Shown one piece after another: positions 20,451 through 29,783 of a DNA stretch of 64,000 bases. The notes below the pieces were generated by a model. The model was not told the DNA's origin, ran no database searches, and saw only the letters and a program-made list of their open reading frames with translations. Location: positions 124,001-188,000 of the forward strand of contig NZ_CADIKM010000007.1 in the NCBI RefSeq assembly GCF_902859895.1, given 5' to 3'. Source of the DNA: Pararobbsia alpina. Lineage in GTDB: Bacteria; Pseudomonadota; Gammaproteobacteria; Burkholderiales; Burkholderiaceae. A program made the position numbers and the translations under genes. Every line of letters starts with the position of its first letter. The first letter of the stretch is position 1.

Positions 20451-21230
20451 CTAGGGCGCGGCCTCGGACATCCTCACGCCGCCGCGCCATCGTCCCGGCG
20501 TGATTCCAAAACGTGCCACGAACGCGTGAGTCAATGCACTCTGGTCGGTGAACCCCGTCGTGGCCGCGATATCGGCGAGCGAACGGCGTGCATCGTTCAT
20601 CAGCCGCGCGGCCTGCTCGGTCCGCAGGCGCAACAGATAGCGATGAGGCGTGATGCCGAACTCGCCGACGAAACGGTCGTGGAAGGTGCGCACGCCACAG
20701 CCGCAGTGCGCGGCGAGATCAGGGATCGACAAGGGTTCGGCCAGGTGCGCACGCAGGAATGCATCGATGCGCGGCAGCGTAAAACGTACCCCATGCAGGC
20801 CGGTTTGCTGCGCACTGCGTACCAGCAAGGCGTCGCACAGTTGCGCGGCCGCCTGCCAGTGCGCAAACCGGTCGGCCCGCTCGGGCAACTGCGCGATGCT
20901 CATGACCCATTGCTGAAAGCGCGGATCGATCCGGATCAACGAAGCTTCCTCGAATAGCTGACGCGGCAGCGTCAGCGCATCGACCGGGACGTCGATGACG
21001 AGTTGCCGGTTGGGCCCGACCCCCAGATAGTCGTGCCGCTCGCCGGCCGGGATCACCATGCCGAGCGTCGTGTCGACGACGGCCGCGAGACCGTCGACGG
21101 CGAGTTCCATCGCGCCGTCGATGCCGAGCACGATCTGGTGATAGGCCCCGTGTGAATCGCTGGCGGCGACTTCGTCATAACTGCGCACCGCGACCATGGG
21201 CGACGCATAGACGGGGGTACCGCCAGCCAT
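20451..21230 (-). CDS. AraC-family transcriptional regulator
   Basis: A 259-residue regulator. The N-terminal half is a cupin-like sensor (GAYHQIVLGIDGAMELAVDG, then MVIPAGERHDYLG) and the C-terminal 100 residues hold two helix-turn-helix motifs (LSIPDLAAHCGCGVRTFHDRF and SLADIAATTGFTDQSALTHAF). It starts five bases after the stop of the FKBP-type isomerase, so the two are almost certainly co-transcribed with the isomerase first. The ligand and targets cannot be inferred from the sequence. The cupin half resembles AraC regulators that respond to small organic molecules. Confidence 0.9.
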   Translation of the reverse strand: MAGGTPVYASPMVAVRSYDEVAASDSHGAYHQIVLGIDGAMELAVDGLAAVVDTTLGMVIPAGERHDYLGVGPNRQLVIDVPVDALTLPRQLFEEASLIRIDPRFQQWVMSIAQLPERADRFAHWQAAAQLCDALLVRSAQQTGLHGVRFTLPRIDAFLRAHLAEPLSIPDLAAHCGCGVRTFHDRFVGEFGITPHRYLLRLRTEQAARLMNDARRSLADIAATTGFTDQSALTHAFVARFGITPGRWRGGVRMSEAAP

Positions 21231-21235
21231 GGGGC

Positions 21236-21577
21236 TCAGATACCCAGCAATTCGACTTCGAAGACCAGCGTCGCATTCGGCGGAATCACACCACCCGCAC
21301 CGCGCACGCCATAGCCGAGCTCGGGCGGGATCGTGAGCTTGCGCACGCCGCCGACCTTCATGCCCTGGACGCCTTCGTCCCAGCCGCGGATCACATGGCC
21401 TGCGCCCAGCGGGAATGAGAAAGGCTCATTGCGATCCTTGCTCGAATCGAACTTCTGTCCGTCGGTCAGCCAGCCCGTATAGTGGACGACGACGTTCGCG
21501 CCTTTCGTTGCTTCGTCGCCTGCCCCTTCGGTCAGGTCTTCATATTTCAAACCGGAATCGGTCGTAATTGCAGGCAT
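21236..21577 (-). CDS. FKBP-type peptidyl-prolyl cis-trans isomerase
   Basis: A 113-residue single-domain FKBP, which speeds proline isomerisation during folding. The FK506-fold signatures are complete: [41 protein letters not shown] and the end [15 protein letters not shown]. There is no signal peptide, so it is cytoplasmic. AAGGAGG stands ahead of its ATG at 21577, a very strong Shine-Dalgarno. It is divergent from the histidine-kinase-like gene and is followed five bases later by the AraC-family gene. Confidence 0.95.
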   Translation of the reverse strand: MPAITTDSGLKYEDLTEGAGDEATKGANVVVHYTGWLTDGQKFDSSKDRNEPFSFPLGAGHVIRGWDEGVQGMKVGGVRKLTIPPELGYGVRGAGGVIPPNATLVFEVELLGI

Positions 21578-21645
21578 TCTCGAGCCTCCTTAAATTGATC
21601 CGACATGGTACCTCAGCAGACGCGCAGAATCGCCAGGAGCACCCC

Positions 21646-21651
21646 TATAAT
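21646..21651 (+). promoter_or_regulatory. Consensus -10 box for the histidine-kinase-like gene
   Basis: A perfect TATAAT lies 34 bases before the TTG start at 21686 in the 108-base divergent gap. No matching -35 hexamer is present at 16-18 bases, so an activator may be needed. Confidence 0.45.
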
Positions 21652-21685
21652 CACCCTCAGATGATGACCAACGGAGATTCGTGCC

Positions 21686-22501
21686 TTGTCCGATTCGATG
21701 ATCCCTTCCGGCTCGCCTTCCGTGGATCCGGCACCCGCCACCAGGCAGTCCGCTGTGGCCAGCTCCGTCCCCTCAGGCGTCGAAGCGATGCTCTCGCAAG
21801 AACGTGCCGCGCGCGTGCGCGCCGAAGCCCTGGTATTCGGGCGGGATCATGTCCTGTCAGTCGCCTCGCATGATCTGCGCGGGCCGCTCAATGCGATACA
21901 TACCTGGGCACACGTGCTCGAGCGCAAGCTTGGCGATGCCGATCCTTCGCTGCACCGCGCCCTCGCCGGCATTCGCGCAGGGGTCGAACAGCAAGTCGAG
22001 CTCATCGAGAGGATCATCGACGCGCCGCGCATGGCGACGCGCCATCTTGCGCTTCATCGCAGCGATGTCGCGCTGAAGCCGCTCTGCGAGGATGTGCTCG
22101 CGAATGCGCGCCTCACACTCGGACCGGGCGAGATCACCCTTGAATGGGACGGCGAAGCGGTCCATGCGAATGCGGACCACGAGAGGCTCTGGCAGGCGTG
22201 GTGGTGCGTTCTGGCATTCGCGCGCCAACTCGAGAGTGAAGCGGCGGCGAGTGCCGCGACGCCGGGCGGCATCGGCCGGGCGAAAGATGCGCTTCACCTG
22301 CGGGTTTCGATCGAGCGGGGCAGCTGCGTGACGACGCTGGTCACCGCCGCGCCGATCCTCGATCGCGGGGTGATCGAGCAGGGCCTTGCGTTGCCCCGGC
22401 GCGTGGCGGATGCGCATGGCGGTCAATGTTCGGCCGAGCAGAATGAAGAGGCAGGCGAACTGACCATCGTCTATGTGTTCCCGCTCTCGGTACGGACTTG
22501 A
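21686..22501 (+). CDS. Histidine-kinase-like protein with degenerate ATPase half
   Basis: A 271-residue soluble protein. Residues 55-115 form a normal HisKA dimerisation domain with the phospho-acceptor His62 in VASHDLRGPLNAIHTW. The following region has the length of a HATPase domain, but the N-box asparagine is missing (DHERLWQAWWCVLAFARQ) and no DxGxG loop is visible. The protein may therefore not autophosphorylate; it could act as a phosphotransfer or scaffold protein. The start is TTG 21686, with GGAG nine bases before it and a TATAAT further upstream; ATG 21698 is the alternative. No response regulator is adjacent. Its 3' end overlaps treY by 31 bases, tail to tail. Confidence 0.78.
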   Translation: MSDSMIPSGSPSVDPAPATRQSAVASSVPSGVEAMLSQERAARVRAEALVFGRDHVLSVASHDLRGPLNAIHTWAHVLERKLGDADPSLHRALAGIRAGVEQQVELIERIIDAPRMATRHLALHRSDVALKPLCEDVLANARLTLGPGEITLEWDGEAVHANADHERLWQAWWCVLAFARQLESEAAASAATPGGIGRAKDALHLRVSIERGSCVTTLVTAAPILDRGVIEQGLALPRRVADAHGGQCSAEQNEEAGELTIVYVFPLSVRT

Positions 22502-25449
22502 GTCTGGATTTGAGAGGCTGACCCCTCGTTCGACAGCAACGCGACCGGCAGGGCGGCCAGCACTTCGCTAAGCGGCAATGAAGCTGCTGCTTCGAACGCA
22601 TGGTCTGCGAGTACGTCTGTGAATCGGTCTCTCACGAGTTCCGGAATCACGAGCCGCGTATCCGCCCAGTCGGAGGGCTTGATTATCGGTTGGTCTGCAT
22701 TGCCAAGCACCGTACCGGGCAGCCGGCTCGCAACGGCGATCGCCATACTGCCGTCCATACGGGACATGCGCGCGAAGGCGATGGCGTGCCTGTCCATCGG
22801 GCCTTTGATCACAAGCGGCAAATAGTCGCCCCCGACGAATAGATCGGGATGCCGCGTTCTCAGCGCGAGCGCGGACCGGATGATCGCGAGCTTGACACGT
22901 CCGTCACGCCAGTCTGCCAGCAAACCCGCCGGCGAGCCCGCCTCGAGTGCCGCGCGCCTGAGCGCGAAGTCGACAGGCCGTCGGTTGTCGGGATCCACCA
23001 TCGAGAAATCCCAGAGCTCCGTGCCCTGATAGAGATCGGCAATGCCGGGGCTCGCGAGCCGCAGCAGGGTCTGCTGCAGGCTGTTGATTGCGCCGGCCGC
23101 CGCGATCTGACCGACGAACAAGGCCAGTTCGCCGAGAAAGCCCTGGCGTTGCGAGGGTGCGAGAATCGCCAGCAGGAAGTCGTGACAGGCGGTCTCGTAG
23201 GCCGCATTGGGTGTAAACCAGTCCGTGCGCAACTTGGCCTCGCGCAGCGCTTTTTCGAGCCATGCGGCAACGCGTTCGCCGAAGGACTGGACACCTTGCG
23301 CGTCCTCCGGTGAGAGGTCGAGCGGCCAGGCGCCGACGAGCGCTTCATAGAGCATGGCCTCGGTCGACGCTTCGGGGTCGCGAAGGTCGAGGCCGTCATC
23401 CGAGGTGGCCGGGTTTGTCTGCCGCGAGCTCCGGGATAGCGGGGATACTTGCGCCCCCGATGTCATCCTTGCATCCGATTTCGCTCGCGGCGTCTTGTGG
23501 ACCGCGTTCAGCGATCGCCAGTGCGCGACCGTCGCGGCCCAGCGTTCGGGGATTTCGCTGATGACCGCAAGCCGCGCGCGCGTATCCTCGCCGCGCTTGT
23601 GATCGTGCGTCGCCGTCGTGAGCCACGCACGCGGAAAATCGCGTGCACGCGCGGCGGTGACTTCATGAAACGCCCCCGGGGTCAGTGCAATTTCCGAAGG
23701 ATTTGCACCGACCTCGTTGCGCGATAGCAGGCGGCCATATCGATAGCAGACGGTATCCTCGACGGCCTTCGCGGCAGTGGGGGACGTGAGCTGGGAAAAC
23801 ACGATCAACGCCGCGCGCCGGTGGGAGCCCGCCGGCGTCGGATACGCGGGAGCGCCGCCGGCCGAAGCCGGCGTGGTACCTGCGCCATTCGCTTGGCCGA
23901 TGCTCGTGCCGCTTTCATTCCCACTTCCTCCGAGCCAGCCGTCGAGCCGTTCGAGCATCGCTTCGTCGGCATGCCGTAATTGCGCGCGCGCGCCTTCACG
24001 CGCCCTGTCGAAGAAGCGGTTGTCCTCGGCACTGCGCGTGCCGTTTTCCGGGTAGATCCGGTAGACGGGAAAATGCACCACATACTCGGTCAGCACGCGC
24101 TTGATCGAACCGAAGGTATTGTCGCGCGTCGCAATATCGTCGCGTGCGATGCGGTGCAGCGCACGCGTGCTGCGATCGACTTCGGCCGCGAGATTCTCGG
24201 CGAGCATCTGACGCTTCGCGCGCAAGGCCTGGGCCTCGAACGACAAGGCCGATGCGCCCGGCAAGGCGCGCCACCACGCCTCGAGCGGTGCCGCGCCCGA
24301 CGGATCGTGCAACAGGGCGCCCACTTGATCCATGAAGTCGTAGCCGGTCGTGCCGTCGATCCCCCAGTCCGTCCGCATGGGTTCGTCGCGCGCGAGGATC
24401 TTCTCGACCACCAGCGGTGCCGGTTCCTCGCGCAGTCCCGCCGGCCGCAGGCTGCGCAACTGATCGAGCCGCAGCCGCAGCCGCTGACAGTACTCGCGCG
24501 GTTCGGCGAGCCCGTCGACGTGGTCAACGCGCACGCCGTCGATCTCGCCTTGCGCGTAGAGCCTGAAGATCAACGCATGGCTCGCCTCGAACACTTCAGG
24601 TCGTTCGACGCGCATGCCGATCAGTGCCGAGATATCGAAGAAGCGCCGCCAGTTGACTTCGTCCGAGGCGGTGCGCCACCAGGCGAGCCGGAAGTGCTGG
24701 CGCTCGAGCAGCCGATGCAGGACCTCGGGTGCCGCATGCGCCTCGAGCACCGCATCGAGCGCGGACCGGCGGCCCGCATCGGTCGCGAAAGCGCGCAGGC
24801 GTTCGTGTGCCGCCGCGGCGCGCGGGCGGTCCTCAGGCTGGCTGCCGAGCTGATGGAAGCTCTCGATGAGCGGAGCAAGTGCCGGCGCGTCGGCCGTGCG
24901 AAACATCGACGCATAGTCAGTCGGGCAGATCGGAAAACGATGCGGGCCGTATTCGACGAGAAACTGTGCACGTTCGCTGTCCCAGCCGAGCACGATCTTG
25001 CGCGCCTGGAGTTCCTCTCCATACGGGCCGCCCAGAAACGGCGCAAGGACCTTGCCGCGCAGGGCCGGATCGGGCGAATGCCAGTCGACGTCGAAGTAGC
25101 GTGCGAATTCGCTATGCCGGCCCCACGTGAGGATGTCGAGCCACCATGCGTTGTGCGCGCCGCCCACACCCATATGGTTCGGCACGATGTCGACGACGAG
25201 GCCCATGCGATGGGCCCTGAGCTTCGCGACCAGCCTGCCGAGTGCGGCCTCGCCGCCGAGTTCCGGATTGACCCGCGCATAATCGACCGTGTCATAGCCA
25301 TGCGTCGAGCCAGGCTGCGCGGTCGTGATCGGCGACGCGTAGAGGTGGCTGACGCCGAGCGCCGCAAAATAGTCGACGAGCGCGGCCGCATCTTCGAAAG
25401 TGAAGCCACGATGGAACTGCAGGCGGGCGGTCGAGCGCAGGGCAGTCAT
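22471..25449 (-). CDS. treY: Malto-oligosyltrehalose synthase
   Basis: Intramolecular transglucosylation that turns the reducing end of a maltodextrin into a trehalose unit, the first step of the TreY/TreZ route. This is a GH13 enzyme with 992 residues, somewhat longer than many TreY. Visible motifs are SPITTAQPGSTHGYD near the N-terminus, VDIVPNHMG, the nucleophile Asp309 (IDGVRVDHVDGL), the acid/base Glu349 (VVEKILA) and TATHDHKRGEDTRAR. It includes Gly/Ala-rich linkers around residue 540 that look like loop insertions. Its ATG overlaps the malQ stop in an ATGA, and it is the last gene of the operon. It converges on the histidine-kinase-like gene with no terminator visible. Confidence 0.95.
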   Translation of the reverse strand: MTALRSTARLQFHRGFTFEDAAALVDYFAALGVSHLYASPITTAQPGSTHGYDTVDYARVNPELGGEAALGRLVAKLRAHRMGLVVDIVPNHMGVGGAHNAWWLDILTWGRHSEFARYFDVDWHSPDPALRGKVLAPFLGGPYGEELQARKIVLGWDSERAQFLVEYGPHRFPICPTDYASMFRTADAPALAPLIESFHQLGSQPEDRPRAAAAHERLRAFATDAGRRSALDAVLEAHAAPEVLHRLLERQHFRLAWWRTASDEVNWRRFFDISALIGMRVERPEVFEASHALIFRLYAQGEIDGVRVDHVDGLAEPREYCQRLRLRLDQLRSLRPAGLREEPAPLVVEKILARDEPMRTDWGIDGTTGYDFMDQVGALLHDPSGAAPLEAWWRALPGASALSFEAQALRAKRQMLAENLAAEVDRSTRALHRIARDDIATRDNTFGSIKRVLTEYVVHFPVYRIYPENGTRSAEDNRFFDRAREGARAQLRHADEAMLERLDGWLGGSGNESGTSIGQANGAGTTPASAGGAPAYPTPAGSHRRAALIVFSQLTSPTAAKAVEDTVCYRYGRLLSRNEVGANPSEIALTPGAFHEVTAARARDFPRAWLTTATHDHKRGEDTRARLAVISEIPERWAATVAHWRSLNAVHKTPRAKSDARMTSGAQVSPLSRSSRQTNPATSDDGLDLRDPEASTEAMLYEALVGAWPLDLSPEDAQGVQSFGERVAAWLEKALREAKLRTDWFTPNAAYETACHDFLLAILAPSQRQGFLGELALFVGQIAAAGAINSLQQTLLRLASPGIADLYQGTELWDFSMVDPDNRRPVDFALRRAALEAGSPAGLLADWRDGRVKLAIIRSALALRTRHPDLFVGGDYLPLVIKGPMDRHAIAFARMSRMDGSMAIAVASRLPGTVLGNADQPIIKPSDWADTRLVIPELVRDRFTDVLADHAFEAAASLPLSEVLAALPVALLSNEGSASQIQTQVRTESGNT

Positions 25450-27722
25450 AGGCTTTGGAAGAGGTTGCGGATCGCCAGCAGCCGGTCGGCGAGCATCGGT
25501 TCTTCGAGTAGCGCATCGAGTGGTGCGGCGATCCGGCGGCGCCAGTTCGGATGTTCGTCGGTCGAACCGGGTAGGTTCGGTTGTTCGGCCAGCCCGAGCA
25601 GATCTTCGAGCGGATAGATGACGAGCGGCGCCGCGGTCAGGGTGATGAACGCCAGCGCCTCGTCGACCGGCGCTTCTGCGGGGGGCGGCACACCGGCCGG
25701 TGCAAGCCCCGCTTGCTGGAACGCGGCCCAGAGCAGGCCGCGGTCCCGCACCCGTTCGAGATGGGCGCGCGCGACCGGGTCTTCATCGCTGCCCGCGGGC
25801 CGTGCGGTCTGTCCGATACGATCACGCCAGTCGATATCGTCGCCCGCCCACCAGCCCTTGATCGTCGGCAGGTCATGCGTGGTCGTGGTTGCCACGGCAT
25901 GGGTCGACCACTTTGCGGGTTCGATGAACGGTTCCACTGGCGATGTTTTCAGCTCGTCGGTCCCCTTCGCAGGGGGGGCGGCAGCCATGGCGCTGTCCTT
26001 GGGCTGCTCGTCGGCTTTGTTCTCGATCTTGCCCTTCGCCACACGCCGCTCGAACCACAACACCCGAATGCCGAGCAGTTCGTTGTCGGCGAGCCGTTCG
26101 CGCATGCCGGATGGCACCGTGCCGAGATCTTCGCCGATCACGATCGCCCGATGGCGCCACGATTCGAGGGCGATCAGGCGCATCAGGTCTTCGAACGGAC
26201 AGTGAAGATAGGCACCATCGCGCGCGCTCGATCCGTCGGGCACGAGCCAGAGCCGGCGCAGGCCGAGAATGTGGTCGATGCGCAGGCCGCCCGCATGAGC
26301 GAACGCCGCACGCAGCATATCGAGAAATGCGCTGAAGCCCTGCGTGACCATCCCGCGTGGCGAGAACGTCGTGAGACCCCAGGCTTGTCCGGACTGATTG
26401 AACAGATCGGGCGGTGCGCCGACCGACACACCCTTCAGCATCTCGCGCGGATAGCTCCATGCGTGACTGCCCGCACTGTCGCAGCCGACCGCGAGATCGG
26501 CGACCAGGCCGACCGCCATGCCGGCCGCACGCGCCTCGGCCCGCGCGCGCGCGAGGCCGCGTTCGGCCAGCCACTGAAGGAAGACATGGAAGGTGACTTC
26601 GTCGGGCGTGGCAGCCACGGCCTCGGCGACCGCGGGACTCGCGGGATCGCGCAGCGCCGGGGGCCAGTTGCGCCAGTAACCCTGGTCAGGCGATTGCGCG
26701 AGCAACGCACCCTGGATCACCTCGAAGCGTGCATGGTCCTCGAGCGGATGGCCGCCGCGCCGACGAAATGTATCGAGCGCCAGACCCGGCGCATTGCCGA
26801 ACTGGCCCGCGCGCAGTCCATCGAACAGTCTGCGCAGGATCGACAGCCGAGCGCTTGCTGCTTGAGGCCAATCGATCAGCGACCGGCTTTCGAGGTCGGC
26901 GAGCGTGCCGCCGAGCCGCAGATCGTGGATGGCGGCCTGTACGGCAGCCGTGCCGAATGCTTCGGCCGGATCGATATGCAATACATTGAGGAACAGCCGG
27001 CTCGACGGCGAATAGGGGCTGAACTTGTGGGGTTCGGCCGAGAACATCGCATGCACGGGGCTCAGGGCGAGCACATCGCCGCCTGCCCGGCCGATCTGCT
27101 GCGCCGCGCGGCCAAGCGCGCTGTATGTGCCGATGCCGCCGTCGCCCGGTTCGCGCAGACCATACAGCTGAACACCGATCCCCCAGCCGCGCGCACCGCG
27201 GCCGCCAGGTGAATCCGGGCGCTCGACCCTGCCCGCCGCCCGCATGGCATCGGCGACGCCAAAGCAATGGGTAGGGGCGACCGCCAGCGTACAGCGCCGG
27301 TCATTGAGCGTCAGGGTGTGATAGCCGCTTTCAGGAACGGGGGACAGCATGGCGCGTTCGCCTTTCGGCACCGAAATCATCCCCTCGATCATTCCGCCTT
27401 GCTCGAGGTCGATCCGGTAGCGCGTGCCCGATTTCGTCGCCGTCACCGGCAGCGCGATCGCGCGCCCGACCTCGGCCGTTATCAGCAGCGGCAGATGAGA
27501 CGAACGCTGCTCGGCGTCGAGCAGCGCGAGGCTTTCGCGCGCCTGCGCAGTGCTTGTGCAAGGCAGTCCGAGCCGATCGAGCAGGACTCTGAGCACTTCG
27601 TCGGAAACGCGCTGGGGCTGATGCTGGGCATTTTTCCAGACGACTTCGATGCCGGCGCGCTCCGCGAGCTCGCTGACGAGTTTGCTGCTGGCGGCGCGAA
27701 CGGGGCGGGGCGTATCCGTCAT
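25446..27722 (-). CDS. malQ: 4-alpha-glucanotransferase (amylomaltase)
   Basis: Disproportionates maltodextrins, transferring alpha-1,4-glucan segments and releasing glucose. The 758-residue GH77 protein has the nucleophile Asp483 (RIDHILGLRRLWLVPDG), the acid/base Glu531 (VIGEDLGTVP) and the HDLPTIKGWW motif. I start it at the ATG at 27722, which overlaps the treZ stop in an ATGA. The frame is open for another 159 codons upstream, but that part is out-of-frame treZ sequence. In this operon it probably recycles short oligosaccharides left by GlgX and TreY/TreZ into chains long enough to be reused. Its last bases overlap the treY start. Confidence 0.94.
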   Translation of the reverse strand: MTDTPRPVRAASSKLVSELAERAGIEVVWKNAQHQPQRVSDEVLRVLLDRLGLPCTSTAQARESLALLDAEQRSSHLPLLITAEVGRAIALPVTATKSGTRYRIDLEQGGMIEGMISVPKGERAMLSPVPESGYHTLTLNDRRCTLAVAPTHCFGVADAMRAAGRVERPDSPGGRGARGWGIGVQLYGLREPGDGGIGTYSALGRAAQQIGRAGGDVLALSPVHAMFSAEPHKFSPYSPSSRLFLNVLHIDPAEAFGTAAVQAAIHDLRLGGTLADLESRSLIDWPQAASARLSILRRLFDGLRAGQFGNAPGLALDTFRRRGGHPLEDHARFEVIQGALLAQSPDQGYWRNWPPALRDPASPAVAEAVAATPDEVTFHVFLQWLAERGLARARAEARAAGMAVGLVADLAVGCDSAGSHAWSYPREMLKGVSVGAPPDLFNQSGQAWGLTTFSPRGMVTQGFSAFLDMLRAAFAHAGGLRIDHILGLRRLWLVPDGSSARDGAYLHCPFEDLMRLIALESWRHRAIVIGEDLGTVPSGMRERLADNELLGIRVLWFERRVAKGKIENKADEQPKDSAMAAAPPAKGTDELKTSPVEPFIEPAKWSTHAVATTTTHDLPTIKGWWAGDDIDWRDRIGQTARPAGSDEDPVARAHLERVRDRGLLWAAFQQAGLAPAGVPPPAEAPVDEALAFITLTAAPLVIYPLEDLLGLAEQPNLPGSTDEHPNWRRRIAAPLDALLEEPMLADRLLAIRNLFQSL

Positions 27723-29779
27723 GCGCGGGTCTCCGGGTGGGAGTGCAGAAAGTCCAGCAGGTCCCCTGTGAGCCAGGCCACGGCCGCGTGTGGCGGCAGC
27801 CGGTCCGTGCCGAGGTGATCGCGTACGCGATCCGGGGTTTCGAAGATGATCTTGCCCGCGGGCATCTTGCCGAGCGACACGGCGTGATCGCCGAGATTGA
27901 TCGCAATCGTCAGCACTTCGCCGTCGCCAAGTTGCCATTGCGCGCATACACCACCGCCCTTGCCATGGCCGCTGCTGACACCGATGGTGTCGGGGCTTGT
28001 CGATACACCGGGCGAACGGCTCTCGAATACGCCAGGGGAGCTTCCCGGCATACGGCGTGCAGCAAGCAGTGCCGCACTTTCTCCATCGAGCGCGGCGGGC
28101 TCCTGGAGTACCTGCGCGCCGAGCGATTTGCTGCGCTTGAGCCGGGGCACGAGCAGCCGGGTGCGCACGGCCAATGCCGACTGATAAAAGTGACGCCATT
28201 CACGGGCGTGACGTGTCGGGCTGTCTGTCGAATCCTCGCTGGCGACACTTGTCACGGCAGGTCCGGCAGAAGCATCCGTATCCGGCATCGGTACACCTGA
28301 GCGTTCGAAGGTGCGTGGATCGTTCGGATCCGGAATATGTTCGCGCCGCTCCGGGTTCGAGAACACCGCGAATTTGGCAAACTCCCTGCGCCGGCCTTCA
28401 CGGACCGCATCGGCGAGGTCGCCCATATAGTCGGTGAAGAACAGGAAGGGCCGCGTGCTGCCATTCTCTTCGTCCATGAACAGCATCGGAATCTGTGGCG
28501 AGAGCAGTAACAGTGCGACGGCCGCGCGCAGTGCGCCGGGTTCGGCAAGTAGCGTGAGCCGCTCGCCCATCGCGCGGTTGCCGACCTGGTCGTGGTTCTG
28601 CAGGAACGAGATGAAGGCAGACGGCGGCAGGCCGGCACTCGGTTCGCCGCGCGGCTTGCCATCGTGGATCGGCGAGGGCTCGCCCTGGTAGACGAAGCCT
28701 TCCGCGAGAGCTCGCGCAAGTTTGGTGGCCGGCGCTTCGGCAAAGGCGCTGTAGTAGCTCTCGGTCTCGCCAGTCAGCATCACATGCAGCGTGTTGTGGA
28801 AGTCGTCGTTCCACTGCGCGTTGAAATTGCAGGCTTCGGCGGACGTGCAGGTGAGCAGGCTCGCGGTGTTCTCTTCGTTTTCGAGCATGAGATGGACATG
28901 GCGGTCGCGCTCGATCGAACGTCGGATGTGTTCGGCGACCTCGCGCAGCCAGGCCGGGTTGTGGATCGCATGCACCGCATCGAAGCGCAGGCCGTCGACG
29001 CGGTATTCATGGACCCAGTACAGCGCGTTCTCGATGAAATACTGGCCGACCTCGGGGCGGTCGAAGTCGATCGCGGGTCCCCACGGGGTGTGACGGCCTT
29101 CCTTGAAGAACGGTTCGGCATAGCTGCGCAGGTAGTTGCCGTCCGGCCCGAAGTGGTTGTAGACGACATCGAGAAAAACCTGCAGGCCATGGCCATGCGC
29201 AGTGTCGATCAGTGCCTTCAGTTCGTCGGGCGTGCCGTAGGCCGAGTCGGGTGCGAAAGGCAGCACCCCGTCATAGCCCCAGTTGCGGCGCCCCGGAAAA
29301 TCGTTGAGCGGCATCAGTTCGATCGCGGTGATGCCGAGCGCCGCGAGTTCGGGTAGCCGTGCCTTCACGCCGTTGTAGCCGCCCATTGCACCGACGTGCA
29401 ACTCGTAGAGCACGGTTTCTTCCCAGCGGCGGCCATGCCAGTGTGAATGGATCCAGCGGTAGGCGCAGGGATCGAAGACCGCGCTCGGCCCGTGCACGTC
29501 CTGGGGCTGCCAGCGCGAGGCCGGATCGGGCACCGCGAGATTCGCGTCGAGGCGATAGCGATAAAGCGCCCCTGGACCGCAATGGGCTTCCACGTCGAAC
29601 CAGCCCTCGGAGGAGCGCGTCATCGCGTGTGTTTCACCGCCTTCGATCTCGAGCTCGACATGGTCGCGCGACGGTGCCCAGAAACGAAAGCGCGTTTTGC
29701 CGCCGCCGATCGACTGTGCGCCGAACGGCAAGGTATGGCGATGATGGTGCACGCGTGGGTCGACGACTCGATCTGACAT
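27719..29779 (-). CDS. treZ: Malto-oligosyltrehalose trehalohydrolase
   Basis: Releases trehalose from the maltooligosyl-trehalose made by TreY. The 686-residue GH13 enzyme has an N-terminal beta-sandwich (RFRFWAPSRDHVELEIEG), then the barrel with YELHVGAMGGYNG, the nucleophile Asp267 (YRVDGLRFDAVHAI), the acid/base Glu300 (LMLENEEN) and QNHDQVGNRAMG. ATG 29779 gives MSDRVVDPR and has AGGA eight bases before it; the open frame starts 22 codons upstream. The gene lies four bases after glgX and overlaps malQ by four bases, which is strong evidence of co-translation. Confidence 0.95.
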   Translation of the reverse strand: MSDRVVDPRVHHHRHTLPFGAQSIGGGKTRFRFWAPSRDHVELEIEGGETHAMTRSSEGWFDVEAHCGPGALYRYRLDANLAVPDPASRWQPQDVHGPSAVFDPCAYRWIHSHWHGRRWEETVLYELHVGAMGGYNGVKARLPELAALGITAIELMPLNDFPGRRNWGYDGVLPFAPDSAYGTPDELKALIDTAHGHGLQVFLDVVYNHFGPDGNYLRSYAEPFFKEGRHTPWGPAIDFDRPEVGQYFIENALYWVHEYRVDGLRFDAVHAIHNPAWLREVAEHIRRSIERDRHVHLMLENEENTASLLTCTSAEACNFNAQWNDDFHNTLHVMLTGETESYYSAFAEAPATKLARALAEGFVYQGEPSPIHDGKPRGEPSAGLPPSAFISFLQNHDQVGNRAMGERLTLLAEPGALRAAVALLLLSPQIPMLFMDEENGSTRPFLFFTDYMGDLADAVREGRRREFAKFAVFSNPERREHIPDPNDPRTFERSGVPMPDTDASAGPAVTSVASEDSTDSPTRHAREWRHFYQSALAVRTRLLVPRLKRSKSLGAQVLQEPAALDGESAALLAARRMPGSSPGVFESRSPGVSTSPDTIGVSSGHGKGGGVCAQWQLGDGEVLTIAINLGDHAVSLGKMPAGKIIFETPDRVRDHLGTDRLPPHAAVAWLTGDLLDFLHSHPETRA

Positions 29780-29783
29780 GGGG

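Noticed and set aside
27723-28199. 159-codon N-terminal extension of malQ
   Set aside because: It is out-of-frame treZ sequence with shadow composition; the ATGA overlap at 27722 with the family-like start MTDTPRPVRAAS is far better.
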